Part shown: positions 63,608 to 64,000 of the stretch, piece after piece | Layout: each line of letters starts with the position of its first letter | Position numbering within the stretch: position 1 is the first letter of the stretch | NCBI GenBank assembly: GCA_013375455.1 | Contig: JABXJT010000001.1 | Coordinates: forward strand, 62,001-126,000 | DNA from: Candidatus Helarchaeota archaeon | GTDB lineage: Archaea; Asgardarchaeota; Lokiarchaeia; Helarchaeales; HEL-GB-A | Reading direction: 5' to 3' | DNA length: 64,000 nt | Notes under the pieces: model-generated | What the model was told of the DNA's origin: nothing | Seen by the model: the letters and a program-made list of their open reading frames with translations, nothing else | Databases searched by the model: none | Translations under genes and position numbers: made by a program

Positions 63608-64000
63608 TGGATAGAGAGGTCAAACTCTTGCAAGATCGCTTAATAATACAGAAACTACGCAAGTTTGCTTTAAAAGAATACAAAGAAAAACGCCCCACCG
63701 AAATTTTCGGCTACCGGGTCAAAAAGTCAATCCTTTTACAACGTGGATTCGGACCTTCCATCATTCTCTCTGGTCTAAAGGGAAAGGTTGCTCCTTTTCT
63801 AATTTTAGCGAATTATGGTGACCATTATCGGCTGTATTTCATCCTTGAAAATGGCGTTACTCTGAATGCCATCAATATTCCAGCAAAGGAATTCGAGCGA
63901 GAACGCCTTAAGTTCCAAAAGGCAACAACCCAATTATTTCAAATTCCCCGCCCTGAAGTACCCAAGAAGAAACTTGAAAAGATCAAGAAGCAGATCAATG
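63607..64000 (+). CDS. Unknown protein, partial at window end
   Basis: The start ATG 63607 overlaps the TAA of the previous gene. The first 131 codons are visible; the frame is open to the edge. The sequence begins MDREVKLLQDRLIIQKLRKF, with a helix then a beta-rich domain (YRVKKSILLQRGFGPSII, YRLYFILENGVTLNAI) and a Lys-rich end (PKKKLEKIKKQI). No family is recognised. Coupled to the gene at 63044. Confidence 0.65.
   Translation, partial: MDREVKLLQDRLIIQKLRKFALKEYKEKRPTEIFGYRVKKSILLQRGFGPSIILSGLKGKVAPFLILANYGDHYRLYFILENGVTLNAINIPAKEFERERLKFQKATTQLFQIPRPEVPKKKLEKIKKQIN

Noticed and set aside
1..64000. tRNA genes, rRNA genes or CRISPR arrays
   Set aside because: No cloverleaf-like sequence, rRNA stretch or regularly spaced repeat was found in any intergenic region by eye.

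Overview
The window looks like a chromosome segment of an Asgard archaeon (Promethearchaeota; Loki- or Heimdall-like, lineage not resolved). The case rests on archaeal translation signals (GGTGA/GAGGTGA ribosome sites next to TATA-box, near-leaderless starts), an archaeal/eukaryal-type glycyl-tRNA synthetase, a Rab-like small GTPase with a helical extension, a TPR-JAMM (Rpn11-like) metalloprotease, a small RING-like zinc protein, two geranylgeranyl-reductase-type flavoproteins and very large glycosylatable surface proteins. Base composition is AT-rich throughout. I saw no tRNA, rRNA or CRISPR array.

Positions 1-20900 are a surface-protein region. Four proteins (one cut by the window edge) appear to share a C-terminal membrane anchor followed by a Pro/Lys-rich cytoplasmic tail. 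Their ectodomains are LamG-like, Ig/FN3, NosD-like beta-helix, TSP3-like calcium and propeller-like repeats. A 2448-residue relative has a different anchor. Two toxin-antitoxin pairs sit among them: VapB with a VapC interrupted by an in-frame amber codon, and a UPF0175-like/PIN-like pair. A small membrane protein and a secreted DUF3604/PHP protein follow.

Positions 20900-33800 are mixed: a membrane-anchored NUDIX protein, a Vps62-like membrane protein, a methyltransferase without a visible start codon, the GTPase, a three-gene operon of 2-hydroxyacyl-CoA dehydratase-like subunits, and a flavoprotein plus gamma-glutamyltranspeptidase operon. The last is followed by what reads as a truncated alpha-amylase N-terminus.

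Positions 33800-38200 look like an accessory or defence cassette: a TIR-LRR protein (14 LRRs), an unknown protein and a divergent DNA methyltransferase. Positions 38300-46000 hold a PqqD-like protein, a second reductase, an alpha/beta hydrolase, a GNAT enzyme, a VCBS-repeat membrane protein, an unannotated 54-residue RING-like protein, a zinc-finger protein and an ADP-ribosylglycohydrolase. A solitary TnpB element with an apparent guide-RNA scaffold lies at 46080-47500.

Positions 47500-56150 are core metabolism: folD, glyA and glyS (glycine and one-carbon units), a PCMT-like protein, an Lrp regulator, a membrane M28 peptidase and a B12/radical SAM protein. Positions 56150-64000 carry two TauE-like exporters around a small membrane protein, a four-CBS protein, a MOP flippase coupled to the TPR-JAMM protease, thioredoxin and two overlapping genes of unknown function.
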